Positions 44,936 to 53,754 of a stretch of 64,000 nt of DNA are shown one piece after another. The stretch is taken from contig NZ_LMUJ01000060.1 in NCBI RefSeq assembly GCF_009765975.1, forward strand, positions 129,533 through 193,532, written 5' to 3'. The DNA is from Acidisphaera sp. S103 (GTDB taxonomy: Bacteria; Pseudomonadota; Alphaproteobacteria; Acetobacterales; Acetobacteraceae). The translations under genes and the position numbers were made by a program. The stretch's first letter is position 1; every line of letters begins with the position of its first letter. The notes under the pieces were generated by a model. It had not been told where the DNA came from and did not search any database. It worked only from the letters and a program-made list of their open reading frames with translations.

Positions 44936-45562
44936 TTGGTGCTGAGTTACGCTGTCAAGGAACTGTTCCTCACGGTGCAGGGCGAGGGTGCCAATATCGG
45001 GCGCGTCGCCGTCTTTATCCGCTTCGCCGGCTGCAATCTTTGGTCCGGGCGTGAGCAGGATCGCGCGAAGGCGGTTTGCCAATTCTGCGACACTGATTTC
45101 GTCGGGGGGGAGCGCTTCGCCTCGGCCGAGATATTGGCTGACGCCGCGGTGACGGCATGGCAGGCCAAGACGCCGGGTGGCCGCATGGTGGTCCTGACCG
45201 GTGGGGAGCCGCTTCTGCAGGTGGATGCGGCTTTGATCACGGCACTGAAGCAACGTGAGTTCACCGTCGCGATAGAAACGAATGGGACGCAACCGATCCC
45301 GGCACCGATCGATTGGGTGTGCGTCAGCCCGAAGGCGGGCGCACCATTGGTGCTTGATCAGGCGAACGAATTGAAGCTGGTCTATCCACAGGTTGGTGCG
45401 GCGCCGGAGCAATTCGTGGACTTTCCTGCCGGCTATCACTGGCTGTCGCCGATGGATGGCCCCGATCGCGGCGCCAACACCGAGGCCGCTGCCGCTTATT
45501 GTTTGGCCCATCCACGATGGCGACTGGCGATCCAGGCACATAAGAGCTGGGGACTGCCGTAA
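44936..45562 (+). CDS. queE: 7-carboxy-7-deazaguanine synthase
   Basis: The 208-residue radical SAM enzyme converts carboxy-tetrahydropterin to 7-carboxy-7-deazaguanine in queuosine synthesis. The iron-sulfur ligands are C33, C48 and C51, spaced CX14CX2C rather than the common CX3CX2C, a known QueE variant. TGGEPLLQ is the SAM-binding GGE motif. FLTVQGEGANIGR is the family start. The frame begins at TTG 44936 after GCGGGAG, with GTG 44939 as an alternative start. No other queuosine gene is adjacent. Confidence 0.93.
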   Translation: MVLSYAVKELFLTVQGEGANIGRVAVFIRFAGCNLWSGREQDRAKAVCQFCDTDFVGGERFASAEILADAAVTAWQAKTPGGRMVVLTGGEPLLQVDAALITALKQREFTVAIETNGTQPIPAPIDWVCVSPKAGAPLVLDQANELKLVYPQVGAAPEQFVDFPAGYHWLSPMDGPDRGANTEAAAAYCLAHPRWRLAIQAHKSWGLP

Positions 45563-46398
45563 GGCCCACCGTTACCAGGTCATAAAGTGTTTCAAGTGCG
45601 CGGAGTCGTGGCGGTCGTTCGCGTGATTCGTATCGGTGAAGTGGTTGCAGGACGTAAATTGCGAACTTCATCTCGGCACTTCGGCCGACCGCCGTCGCGC
45701 TTGGCTGCACCAAGCTTTCGCTGGGCATCCAAGCGTGATGGGTTGCGGTTCCGGCCTGGGCACGGCCGCGTGTCGGCTGATTTCCACGCCTGTCGCGGCT
45801 AGTTTTTTTGTTATGATTCGGCACCTTGCACGACCTGAAATATATATAGCGTTTCCGTAATGTGTGGCAGATTGTCGACTATTACTGTAGGTCGACGGCT
45901 ACTCGGGTATCTCGTCAGCCGGGTGTGGCGGTTCGCCGTCGTTGCCAGCCATGAGCCGGCCGAGTGCCGCCAAGGCCACCCGCTCAGCGAAGCCTCACGC
46001 TCGCTTTTCTTGAACAGGCGCACGCCAGAAAAGCAGCGATAACTGCGATCCCACCCACGCGGCCGTCATCGATATCCGCAGGCCGCGGCCCTAAGGGCTC
46101 GCCGGGGAATAAGCGAATTGTCTGGCGAACGCCGCCGGCCTCTCATCGTCATGGCAGGCGAAGGCCCGCCATCCACGCCTTGCTGTGTAGGTCTCGGAAA
46201 AGGCGTGGATGGCAGGCCTACGCCTGCCATGACGGGACTGGGCGACAGTGCCAACATCGAAGCGTTTGTTTATGCACGAAGCCTAAGGCTGGCCTTCACC
46301 AAAATTCGTACCGAATCACAAAATATCGACCCTCCTGAAACCAATTTGAAACCGACCGTGGGCGTCAATCACTGCCTCGTACATCATCGGGCAACATC
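45563..46398. other. Long intergenic region with REP-like pair and coding-like fragments
   Basis: About 836 bases carry no intact gene. A minus-strand fragment at 45899-45994 (GFAERVALAALGRLMAGNDG and on) looks coding but is bounded by stops on both sides and is probably a remnant. The REP-like inverted pair lies at 46147-46234. Just before 46399 the sequence becomes AT-richer and may hold the promoter of the next gene. Confidence 0.5.
46147..46234. repeat. Inverted pair of REP-like elements
   Basis: The left 35-base arm (46147-46181) and the right arm (46200-46234) match as reverse complements at 33 of 35 positions around an 18-base loop. Each arm is the same unit as 43658-43692. The whole would fold as a very long stem. 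Confidence 0.78.
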
Positions 46399-46668
46399 AT
46401 GATCAATCTCTTTCAGTCCGCCGCGAATCCCGAGGTGTTCGGCTTCACCCGGGACGCCACCGGCCAGAATCTGCCTGAAAAATTCGCACCTTGGCGGAAG
46501 TCCGATCGGGGCGGATCGCTCTATCTCGGCATCGGTGAATCCTCGGCGCAGCTTGGTCCCGCCGATCCGGTCGTTCGCGCCGTCCAGACCCAAGGCTTTT
46601 ATTTGGTGGGGACGCAATCCCGAGGGCCGATGGACCGATGGAAGCGGCAATGGCGCAACGCCGGGTGA
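46399..46668 (+). CDS. Hypothetical small soluble protein (89 aa)
   Basis: This frame of 89 residues begins MINLFQSAANPEVFGFTRD and continues with a mix of charged and aromatic residues (KFAPWRKSDRGGSLYLGIG) that reads like a folded protein. No motif, signal peptide or membrane segment is visible. The ribosome binding site is weak. It stands alone between the REP-containing region and the binding-protein gene. Confidence 0.52.
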   Translation: MINLFQSAANPEVFGFTRDATGQNLPEKFAPWRKSDRGGSLYLGIGESSAQLGPADPVVRAVQTQGFYLVGTQSRGPMDRWKRQWRNAG

Positions 46669-46922
46669 ACCCGATCCGGTCCGGATGGTTTTATGCGGGC
46701 GCTTTGATTTGCGCGAGCTGACGTTGCGATTTCGTGCGGTTAGGTGGCCATCCAACGCTTCGTTTCGTTGCATGGCCGCTACGGTAATCGATGATCTTGG
46801 GCATCGCCTTGGCGTCCTCTGGTTAATCGGCGGAATATCCCGATCGTGACAGATTTCCTTACGGATCAGTCAGGAGTTGGTGGTAAGAGATCACGCCTGA
46901 GGCTGAACCAGGAGATCGAACG

Positions 46923-47657
46923 ATGGAAGACGCGGCTTCGGTCACAACCCTTTTCCCCGGCCAGTTGACGGTTTGCACGTACGGGGGGTTCGCTCCGGTC
47001 TGCTACAAGAACCCAGCCGGCCAGCTTATCGGCCTGGACGTCTCGTTCCTGACCCGATTCGCCGAGAGCCTGGGCCTGGCGATCGTGACGATTGAAAAAC
47101 CGTTCAAGGATATCTGGACATGGCCGGGTGAGGACGAGTGCGACATCGCCGGGGCAGGCGTCATGCAACGGGATGACCGGCCGACAGGTCCGTGCGCGTC
47201 CTGGAGCGACGCCTATTTTCAGGTCAACAGATCACTGCTGGTCAGGGCCGGGGATAAATCGGCATTCGATGACTATGAACATCTGGTTGGGAAAAAGATC
47301 GTCGTGACCGGTAAATCGACCGCCGATATCGACGCGCAAAAACGCTATCCCCACTGCAGGCTCCTGTACGTCGACATCGTCGCCGAGGACCATCCGGATG
47401 CTCAGGAGTACATCGTCAAGACGCTTCTGGCGAAGCATGATGCCGACGCCTTCGGGGAAGGCGACGTCAGCAACCAGTACCTCGCCAACAAATACGGCAA
47501 GGACATCCCGGGTGGGCTGGCCCTGGCGGACGTCCATGCGATCGACGGTCTAACGGAGACGTTCAACTTCATCGTGCGCAACGCCAGTTCCGGGATGCTC
47601 GGCCGGCTGAATACTTTCATCGCCAAGAACAAAGGGTGCTACGCAGCCAAGTCGTAA
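46923..47657 (+). CDS. Type 3 solute-binding-like protein lacking a signal peptide
   Basis: The 244-residue protein has the type-3 extracellular solute-binding fold (LTVCTYGGFAPVCYKNPAGQLIGLDVSFLTRFAESLGL and so on). However, it starts MEDAASVTTLFPGQ, with no hydrophobic leader, although the start has a good ribosome binding site (CAGGAG) and no in-frame extension supplies a signal sequence. The product is therefore probably cytoplasmic. No transporter gene is adjacent. It might be a cytoplasmic ligand sensor or an enzyme on this fold. Confidence 0.8.
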   Translation: MEDAASVTTLFPGQLTVCTYGGFAPVCYKNPAGQLIGLDVSFLTRFAESLGLAIVTIEKPFKDIWTWPGEDECDIAGAGVMQRDDRPTGPCASWSDAYFQVNRSLLVRAGDKSAFDDYEHLVGKKIVVTGKSTADIDAQKRYPHCRLLYVDIVAEDHPDAQEYIVKTLLAKHDADAFGEGDVSNQYLANKYGKDIPGGLALADVHAIDGLTETFNFIVRNASSGMLGRLNTFIAKNKGCYAAKS

Positions 47658-47675
47658 GAACCGGACGAAGTCCCG

Positions 47676-48740
47676 TTATCCGCGCTCATACCAGCCGCGG
47701 CTTGCCTTGACGATCCGCACCACGGTCAGCATGACCGGCACTTCGACCAGCACGCCGACGACCGTTGCCAGGGCCGCGCCCGACTGAAAACCGAACAGTG
47801 CGATCGCCGTCGCCACGGCCAGTTCGAAGAAATTGCTGGCCCCGATCAGGGCGGAAGGCCCGGCGACGCACCACTCGACTCCCAGCGTCCGGTTCAGCCA
47901 GTAGGCAAGACCGGCATTGAAGTAGACCTGAATCAGGATCGGCGCCGCCAGCAGCGCGATCACGATCGGCTGGCGCATGATCTGTTCGCCTTGCAAACCG
48001 AACAGCAGCACCAGCGTCAGAAGCAGAGCCGACAGCGACAACGGCCCCAGGGTGCGCAAGGTACGCCCGAGCGCCACTTGTCCGCCGTTTGTCAGCAAGC
48101 CTCGCCGCCAAAGCTGTGCGACGATCACCGGCACGACAATGTACAGCACCACGGACAGAATCAGCGTATCCCATGGCACCGTGATCGAGGACAGGCCGAG
48201 CAGCAGCGCCACCAGCGGTGCGAAGGCAACGACCATGATGGTGTCGTTGAGCGCGACCTGCGACAGGGTGAAATGCGGCTCGCCATCCACCAGATTTGAC
48301 CAGACGAACACCATGGCGGTGCAAGGGGCCGCGGCCAGCAAGATCAATCCCGCGATATAGCCATCGATCTGGCCGGCGGGCAGCAGCGGCCGGAACAGAT
48401 GGTCGATGAACAGCCAGCCTAGCAGCGCCATGGAGAATGGTTTGACCAGCCAGTTGACGCCGACCGTCGTTGCAATCCCGCGCCAATGGTCTCGCACCTG
48501 CCCCAGCGCGGCCAGATCGATCTTCAGCAGCATCGGAACGATCATCAGCCAGACCAGCACGGCGATCGGCAGGTTGACCTGCGCCACCGTTGCTGCGCCG
48601 AGCACATGAAACACACCCGGTATGGCCTGCCCGAGGGCGATGCCGACAACGATGCACAGCGCGACCCAGATCGTCAGGTAGCGCTCGAACGTTCCCATGG
48701 AAGCCGCCTTGTTCGGCGCGAGGGTGACGGCGTCGCTCAT
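47676..48740 (-). CDS. Arsenite efflux transporter, ACR3 family
   Basis: The 354-residue membrane protein has about ten helices and is an ACR3-type arsenite permease. Typical blocks are ERYLTIWVALCIVVGIALG, AAAPCTAMVFVWSNL and GPSALIGASNFFELAVATAIALFG, including the conserved cysteine of the fourth helix. It extrudes As(III) using the proton motive force. The ATG at 48740 overlaps the arsC stop as ATGA. It is the last gene of arsR-arsI-arsC-ACR3. Confidence 0.93.
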   Translation of the reverse strand: MSDAVTLAPNKAASMGTFERYLTIWVALCIVVGIALGQAIPGVFHVLGAATVAQVNLPIAVLVWLMIVPMLLKIDLAALGQVRDHWRGIATTVGVNWLVKPFSMALLGWLFIDHLFRPLLPAGQIDGYIAGLILLAAAPCTAMVFVWSNLVDGEPHFTLSQVALNDTIMVVAFAPLVALLLGLSSITVPWDTLILSVVLYIVVPVIVAQLWRRGLLTNGGQVALGRTLRTLGPLSLSALLLTLVLLFGLQGEQIMRQPIVIALLAAPILIQVYFNAGLAYWLNRTLGVEWCVAGPSALIGASNFFELAVATAIALFGFQSGAALATVVGVLVEVPVMLTVVRIVKASRGWYERG

Positions 48741-49261
48741 GATGCGTATTCCTCGGGCGAGTCGGGGCGCATGCGGCCGATTGCTTCGACCTGACGCGTC
48801 AGCGACATGCGATCCAGGGAAGCAACGGGAAGTGCGATAAAAGCCCTGAGCCGGTTTTCCAGGGCGCGGAACGTGTCGCGGAATGCTTGCCACTGTTCGA
48901 CCTCGGAGGTCTCGACAGCGGCCGGATCGGGCATACCCCAATGCGCGGTGATCGGTTGGTTCGGCCAAACCGGGCAGGTTTCACCCGCCGCCTGGTCGCA
49001 GACGGTGAACACGAAATCCATCACCGGCGCGTCGGGCGTGGCGAATTCGTTCCAACTTTTGCTGCGCAGCCCTTCGGTCGGCAGTTCGAGCGAACGCAAC
49101 AGCGCCAGGGCGTGGGGATGCACCGCGCCCTTGGGGAAGCTGCCCGCGCTGAAACCCTGGAAGCGCCCTTGTCCCCAATGGTTCAGCAGGGACTCGGCCA
49201 GGATGCTGCGAGCTGAATTGCCGGTGCAAAGAAACAGCACATTGAACGGCAGGCGGGTCAC
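48737..49261 (-). CDS. arsC: Arsenate reductase, low-molecular-weight phosphatase type
   Basis: The 174-residue enzyme has the LMW-PTP loop CTGNSARS (CX5R) near the start and the resolving cysteines of the thioredoxin-coupled class in FVFTVCDQAAGETCPVWP. It reduces arsenate to arsenite. The GTG start overlaps the arsI stop (GTGA). The C-terminal extension beyond about residue 140 is longer than in B. subtilis ArsC. It lies between arsI and the ACR3 gene. Confidence 0.93.
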   Translation of the reverse strand: MTRLPFNVLFLCTGNSARSILAESLLNHWGQGRFQGFSAGSFPKGAVHPHALALLRSLELPTEGLRSKSWNEFATPDAPVMDFVFTVCDQAAGETCPVWPNQPITAHWGMPDPAAVETSEVEQWQAFRDTFRALENRLRAFIALPVASLDRMSLTRQVEAIGRMRPDSPEEYAS

Positions 49262-49731
49262 GCCGGCGCCCCCTGGCCGCAACATGGGGTTTCCGCGGCC
49301 AGCGCCGGCGCACAGCAAGCCCCGGCTGCCAACCGGATCGGACCCAGATCGACGCTATCGCCATAGACCGTGCTTTCGCCGGAGGTCAGGAAGGTTTCCC
49401 ACGACACACCTTGCGGATCGGCGATCCATGATTTTTCCGACTGCGCGTAACAGCAGACTGTTGCGCCTTCTTCCAGCACGGGCCGGTCGGCTTGTCGCAG
49501 CCGCCCATAAACCTCCTGCAGTTCCTCGGGTGTTTCGGCCTGAATGCCTAGATGATCGACACCGATCTGACTGCCGCGGGTCGAGATGGCGAAATTCACG
49601 CGCGGATCGTCCAGCATCCACTTCGCATAGTCGGGTTTGACGACGGTCGGTTCGGCCGCGAACAGTGCGCTATAAAACCGTGTGGATTGCGCGATATCCT
49701 CGACGGATACGTGGACATGCAGGCGCTTCAT
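49258..49731 (-). CDS. arsI: ArsI-type C-As lyase (VOC family)
   Basis: The 157-residue dioxygenase is close in layout to ArsI, which cleaves the carbon-arsenic bond of trivalent organoarsenicals using Fe(II). Residues can be placed: H5 in MKRLHVHV, H60 in GVDHLGI and E112 in SWETF for iron, and the vicinal pair C93-C94 in TVCCYAQ for arsenic, matching H5, H62, E115 and C96-C97 of the characterised enzyme. The C-terminus has two further cysteine pairs (ACCAP, PCCGQ). It is flanked by overlaps with arsR and arsC. A CadI-like cadmium role is the alternative. Confidence 0.85.
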   Translation of the reverse strand: MKRLHVHVSVEDIAQSTRFYSALFAAEPTVVKPDYAKWMLDDPRVNFAISTRGSQIGVDHLGIQAETPEELQEVYGRLRQADRPVLEEGATVCCYAQSEKSWIADPQGVSWETFLTSGESTVYGDSVDLGPIRLAAGACCAPALAAETPCCGQGAPA

Positions 49732-50084
49732 TGGACAGGTCCTTTTTTGATGTTGATCAGGGCGGAGCCATCGCAGACACCGATGCCGCACGCCGAGGCA
49801 TCACCCTGGCAGCAATTCTCCGTCAGGTAGGCCAGCAAGCCGTTCATCGCGGCATATTCGGCGACATAGATCAGCGACCGCCCCTCGCGCCGGAATGTGA
49901 CAAGGCCGGCATGGCGAAGTTGGTTCAAGTGAAACGACAGGGTTGCCGATGGCAGATCCAGCCGCTCGCCGATTTGGCCGGCGGGCATTCCATCGGTGCC
50001 GGCCTGCACCAGCAGCCGGAACACATCGAGCCGCGTGCCTTGAGCGAGTGCCGCGAGGGCGGCTATGGCGTCTAGTTTTTCCAT
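49728..50084 (-). CDS. arsR: ArsR-family As(III)-responsive repressor
   Basis: The 118-residue regulator has the ArsR/SmtB winged helix (DLPSATLSFHLNQLRHAGLVTFRREGRSLIYV). The C-terminal cysteines C91, C92 and C99, plus C104 (NCCQGDASACGIGVC), resemble the AfArsR-type site, where As(III) binds outside the alpha3 helix. Its stop overlaps the arsI ATG. The start ATG lies inside its own operator, and the promoter spacing predicts a leaderless mRNA. Confidence 0.93.
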   Translation of the reverse strand: MEKLDAIAALAALAQGTRLDVFRLLVQAGTDGMPAGQIGERLDLPSATLSFHLNQLRHAGLVTFRREGRSLIYVAEYAAMNGLLAYLTENCCQGDASACGIGVCDGSALINIKKGPVQ

Positions 50085-50119
50085 ATTTCCAATATCGTGG
50101 AAATATGGAAATCTGTCAA
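50081..50119 (-). promoter_or_regulatory. arsR promoter and operator
   Basis: CCATATTTCC (50081-50090) and GGAAATATGG (50099-50108) are a perfect ten-base inverted repeat. On the minus strand TTGACA (50119-50114), 17 bases, then GATATT (50096-50091) form a promoter whose -10 lies within the repeat. The arsR ATG (50084) follows six bases after the -10, so the transcript should start at the AUG. Binding of ArsR would cover the -10 and the start site. Confidence 0.75.
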
Positions 50120-50150
50120 GGTGAATACACCAGGCACGCCGATGCGGGAT

Positions 50151-50486
50151 TTACCGATGCCACAGGGTGATCACGAGACCCCCAGCAACGATCAGCGCTC
50201 CGCCGGCAATGATCGGCAAGTCAGGCCGGATGCCGAAGAAAGCCAGATTGATGACCTGGGCGAAGAGAAAGAACAGCGTCACGTAGACGCCTAACAACCT
50301 GCCAAAATCCCAGGGTGGCGCGTTGACGGCCAAGCCGTAGGCAAACAGCGTCGCGGCGCCGGCCATGAACAACCCAGCACGTGCAAAAGGACCAGGATTA
50401 TGAAGACCCACCCGGACCAGCGCATCCCCTCCGGCTTCAAGCACCGCGGCCAAAGACAGCAACAGATAAGCGGTCGTGAGAGACAT
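50151..50486 (-). CDS. Small four-helix membrane protein (YnfA/SMR-like)
   Basis: This 111-residue protein has four membrane helices and a glutamate in the first (SLAAVLEAGGDALVRVG), then LLGVYVTLFFLFAQVIN and a last helix IIAGGALIVAGGLVITL. The layout recalls the UPF0060/YnfA branch of small multidrug-resistance proteins. I chose the ATG at 50486 after GGGGTG; the frame runs open to 50732 but that part is hydrophilic and would overlap the divergent cytochrome gene. It lies 66 bases upstream of arsR on the same strand. Confidence 0.72.
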   Translation of the reverse strand: MSLTTAYLLLSLAAVLEAGGDALVRVGLHNPGPFARAGLFMAGAATLFAYGLAVNAPPWDFGRLLGVYVTLFFLFAQVINLAFFGIRPDLPIIAGGALIVAGGLVITLWHR

Positions 50487-50664
50487 CGCGGCACCCCGAT
50501 AGAACACCACGATATCAACCCAGGTCCGCGTGCTCGCCAACCACCCGCAACCCGGACGGGACAAACTCATTTCCCACTCGACCTTCACGCGAACCCAATG
50601 ATACGCTCCCAACAAACGACCGCCCGGTTTCACCATCGGACAGGCCGCAAGGGAGACGCACCCA

Positions 50665-53600
50665 ATGCTCCAACGCCTTCGTCCCAGCCGCCTCGCGGCG
50701 CTCGCGCTGATCCTTCTGGTGATCGGCACCACCGCCAGCGCCTCCGAACTCTGTCCGGATGAGCAGGCGACCGAACAGCTTCCCCCCGCGGACCCATCCT
50801 ATTGCGCCGACCTGGACCCTATCGTCCGCAAGCCCAGTGCCCTGCCGCTCGATCAATACGAGCGCAAACTCAACAAATTCATCAGCCATTTCTGCCACCG
50901 CCGCCTGAATGCCGGCTGGAAGATGGACAAGACCGTCCGCGACGCCGGACCGTTCGTCGCGACCCTGGCAAACGGCAAATGGACCGGCAATGAGCAAGCC
51001 ACGCACATGCCGGTGCTGATCTGGTACTCCCCGGAAATGATCGTCTGGCTGAAAAAATACCGTCCTGCCGAGGGTACGGCCACGCCGCCCGACAAGACTC
51101 CGCCCATTCCCAACGGCGCCATCATGATCAAGGAGATGTACAACTCCACGCCGGCCGCGGCCTGCCGGGTGCCCGATCTGCTGAAATTGAAACCGGTGGA
51201 ACAGGGTGCCGCGATCATGATCCGAGACAACGCCGCGTCCAAGGACGGCTGGTACTGGGGCTGGTACGGCTGGCCCCACGTCAACAGCGGATGGCACGTC
51301 GACTATCCGCCGCAAGGCTTCGGCCTGCCGTTCCAGGGTTTCGGTCAATATTGCCTCAACTGCCATGCCTCGGCCCGCGACAACCAGACTTTTGCGAGTC
51401 TGAGCAACATCAAGGGCGAACCCGGCACTTATCTGAGCTTCCTGTCTCAAGGATTCTACCAGGCGCAAAATTTTGGGAACCAGCCGCTGCCCAAGGGACC
51501 TGGGCCACAAATGGCAGTGGCCTCGCAGGACCTCAAAATATTGGAGGAATCACGCGTTCCGACGTCAACGAAACTGCTGACGCTGCAGCCCAGCAACCCG
51601 GATTTCCTGGCGGCGTTGCACCTGGCCCACCTGCCGGCGATCGGTCATGACCAGGCGGTCAACACCTTCAAAATGCCGTCGGCGACGTACGACAACGTGT
51701 TCGTCCCCGGCCACGGGCCGCCCCAGTCGCACGCCTTCGTCACCTCCGACCAGTGCGTCGGCTGCCACAGCGCCGGCGGCACCGGCCTACAGTTCGAGAT
51801 GACCGCCCCGGTCCCCGGCACGGCGGTTGTTGACAATTTCTCGCCCTACGGGACCTGGCGCACCAGCCCGATGGGCCTCGCCGGCCGGGATCCGATCTTC
51901 TTCACCCAGCTTGCCAGCGAAACCCAGACCTTCCACCCGCCTTCGTTGTCTCCCACAGTGCAGAACACCTGCCTTGGCTGCCACGGCATCGAGGGAGAGC
52001 GTCAGTTCAACATCGACACAGCGAAACCCGGCGCCGCCTGTCCCGACTTCCTGCGCGACATGGTCGACGCGATCCCCTATCCCGTCCCCACATTGCAATC
52101 GCATTTCGGCGCCCTGGCCCGCGACGGCATCTCCTGCGAAGCCTGTCACCACATGGTTCTGGGCAAGGCCGATACCGCCAAGTTCGCCAACCAGCCGCAG
52201 AACCGCTGCGTGGAGCAACGCCAGCAATTCCTCAACCCCGACAACAAGGATTTCGCCCGCACCTTCACCGGCAGCTTCTTCATCGGCTCTCCCGACACGC
52301 TGTTCGGCCCGTTCGACGACCCCAAGCAGACTCCGATGAACCACGCCCTGGGCATCGTTCCAGAGCATAGCCAGACCATCACCTCGTCCGAGGTCTGCGG
52401 CACCTGCCATACCGTGCATCTGCCGGTGTTCAGCGGCACACAGACCGTCGGCTACAGCTACGAGCAGACCACCTATCCGGAATGGGCGTTCAGCGCCTAC
52501 CGCACCGGCACCTCACCCGACGGCAAGCTGCCGTTCGGTGCCGGCGAACTCGCCGAATCATGCCAGGGTTGCCACATGCCCAGCGCCGACTCCTCGAAAA
52601 CACCCTTCCGCAGCAAGATCGCCGGCATCCAGGAGCACGACAATTTTCCCCAGGTCGAAAATGGCCTGCCCGGGACCGACATCGACCTTCAGGTCCGCTC
52701 CGGCTTCGCCAAGCACCTGCTGGTCGGCCTGAACGTGTTCTTCATCGAAATGGCCAAGCAGTTTAATCCTGTGCTGGGCATCCCGACGACAGATCCGATG
52801 CTGGGCAGCAAGGGTGTTGGACCGCTTGATCTGACGGAACAGACGATGCTCGATCAGGCGTCCAATACCTCGGCGACGATCTCGGTCGGCGACCTGTCGA
52901 TGGATGCCACGGAGTTGCGGGCCAACGTTACCGTCACCAACAAGACCGGCCACAAATTCCCGTCCGGCGTCGGCTTCAGACGAGCCTTCGTCGACTTCGT
53001 GGTGTTGGATGCCAAGGGCAATGTGGTGTGGGAATCGGGCCGTACCAATGCCGCGGGTGTGCTGACCGATCCGAAGGGCCAGCCGATCGCAGGCGAGCTT
53101 TGGTGGAAGGACGATTGTTCCGATCAGATCAACAGTCCTGGGCATAATCCGCACCAGCCGCATTACCGGGTGATCTCGCAACAGGATCAGGTGCAGATCT
53201 TCCAGGAACTAGTGACCACGCCGCCGCCGAACGGGCCGGCGAATTGTGGGCGCCACAGCGATCCGTCGGGGCAATTGACCACCAGCTTCCTGTCGATCTG
53301 CGGCACGCTGAAGGACAACCGGTTGCTGCCCCAGGGCTTCCTGCCGCTCGACCAGCGCATCCAGATCAGCCACGCTCTGGGCGCTGGGCCTGACATGGCG
53401 GAGGATGCGGGCGCGGTCGGCACCGGTGACGACCCGGCCTACAAGACCGGTGGCGGCGACACGTTCGCCTACCACGTGCCGTTGACCGGCCTGTCGGCGC
53501 CGCCGGCCAAGGTCTCGGCGACGCTGTATTATCAGGCGATCCCGCCGTTCTTCCTGCAGGACCGGTTCTGCACCGCCAAGGGCACCGACGTCGACCGGCT

Positions 53601-53694
53601 GCGCTTCGTCACCAGCCAGTTGAAGCTGAGCGATACTCGTGCGGCGGATTGGAAGCTGAACATGGTCAGTTCGGGACAGGTTGCCGTGCAGTAG
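50665..53694 (+). CDS. Hexaheme c-type cytochrome, exported
   Basis: The 1009-residue protein has a signal peptide (LAALALILLVIGTTASAS) and six CxxCH heme sites at about residues 230, 364, 436, 491, 578 and 633. The first 210 residues, with PNGAIMIKEMY and the aromatic DGWYWGWYGW before the first heme, resemble cytochrome P460-like proteins, which is a tentative reading. After the last heme comes a domain with TNKTGHKFPSGVGFRRAFVDF and a beta-rich C-terminus with no heme, as in some multiheme oxidoreductases. It should sit in the periplasm. No quinol oxidase or partner gene is adjacent, so the electron donor and substrate are unknown. Confidence 0.85.
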   Translation: MLQRLRPSRLAALALILLVIGTTASASELCPDEQATEQLPPADPSYCADLDPIVRKPSALPLDQYERKLNKFISHFCHRRLNAGWKMDKTVRDAGPFVATLANGKWTGNEQATHMPVLIWYSPEMIVWLKKYRPAEGTATPPDKTPPIPNGAIMIKEMYNSTPAAACRVPDLLKLKPVEQGAAIMIRDNAASKDGWYWGWYGWPHVNSGWHVDYPPQGFGLPFQGFGQYCLNCHASARDNQTFASLSNIKGEPGTYLSFLSQGFYQAQNFGNQPLPKGPGPQMAVASQDLKILEESRVPTSTKLLTLQPSNPDFLAALHLAHLPAIGHDQAVNTFKMPSATYDNVFVPGHGPPQSHAFVTSDQCVGCHSAGGTGLQFEMTAPVPGTAVVDNFSPYGTWRTSPMGLAGRDPIFFTQLASETQTFHPPSLSPTVQNTCLGCHGIEGERQFNIDTAKPGAACPDFLRDMVDAIPYPVPTLQSHFGALARDGISCEACHHMVLGKADTAKFANQPQNRCVEQRQQFLNPDNKDFARTFTGSFFIGSPDTLFGPFDDPKQTPMNHALGIVPEHSQTITSSEVCGTCHTVHLPVFSGTQTVGYSYEQTTYPEWAFSAYRTGTSPDGKLPFGAGELAESCQGCHMPSADSSKTPFRSKIAGIQEHDNFPQVENGLPGTDIDLQVRSGFAKHLLVGLNVFFIEMAKQFNPVLGIPTTDPMLGSKGVGPLDLTEQTMLDQASNTSATISVGDLSMDATELRANVTVTNKTGHKFPSGVGFRRAFVDFVVLDAKGNVVWESGRTNAAGVLTDPKGQPIAGELWWKDDCSDQINSPGHNPHQPHYRVISQQDQVQIFQELVTTPPPNGPANCGRHSDPSGQLTTSFLSICGTLKDNRLLPQGFLPLDQRIQISHALGAGPDMAEDAGAVGTGDDPAYKTGGGDTFAYHVPLTGLSAPPAKVSATLYYQAIPPFFLQDRFCTAKGTDVDRLRFVTSQLKLSDTRAADWKLNMVSSGQVAVQ

Positions 53695-53754
53695 GCTTTT
53701 GAGCGAAGGTCCGGGGTCCTTCGCGAGGCCCCGGTGACTGTGTTACCAGTGATC

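Noticed and set aside
45860..46042. Short frame starting MCGR, like SRAP/YedK peptidases
   Set aside because: Only the first four residues fit; the rest has no SRAP motif and the frame is 60 codons.
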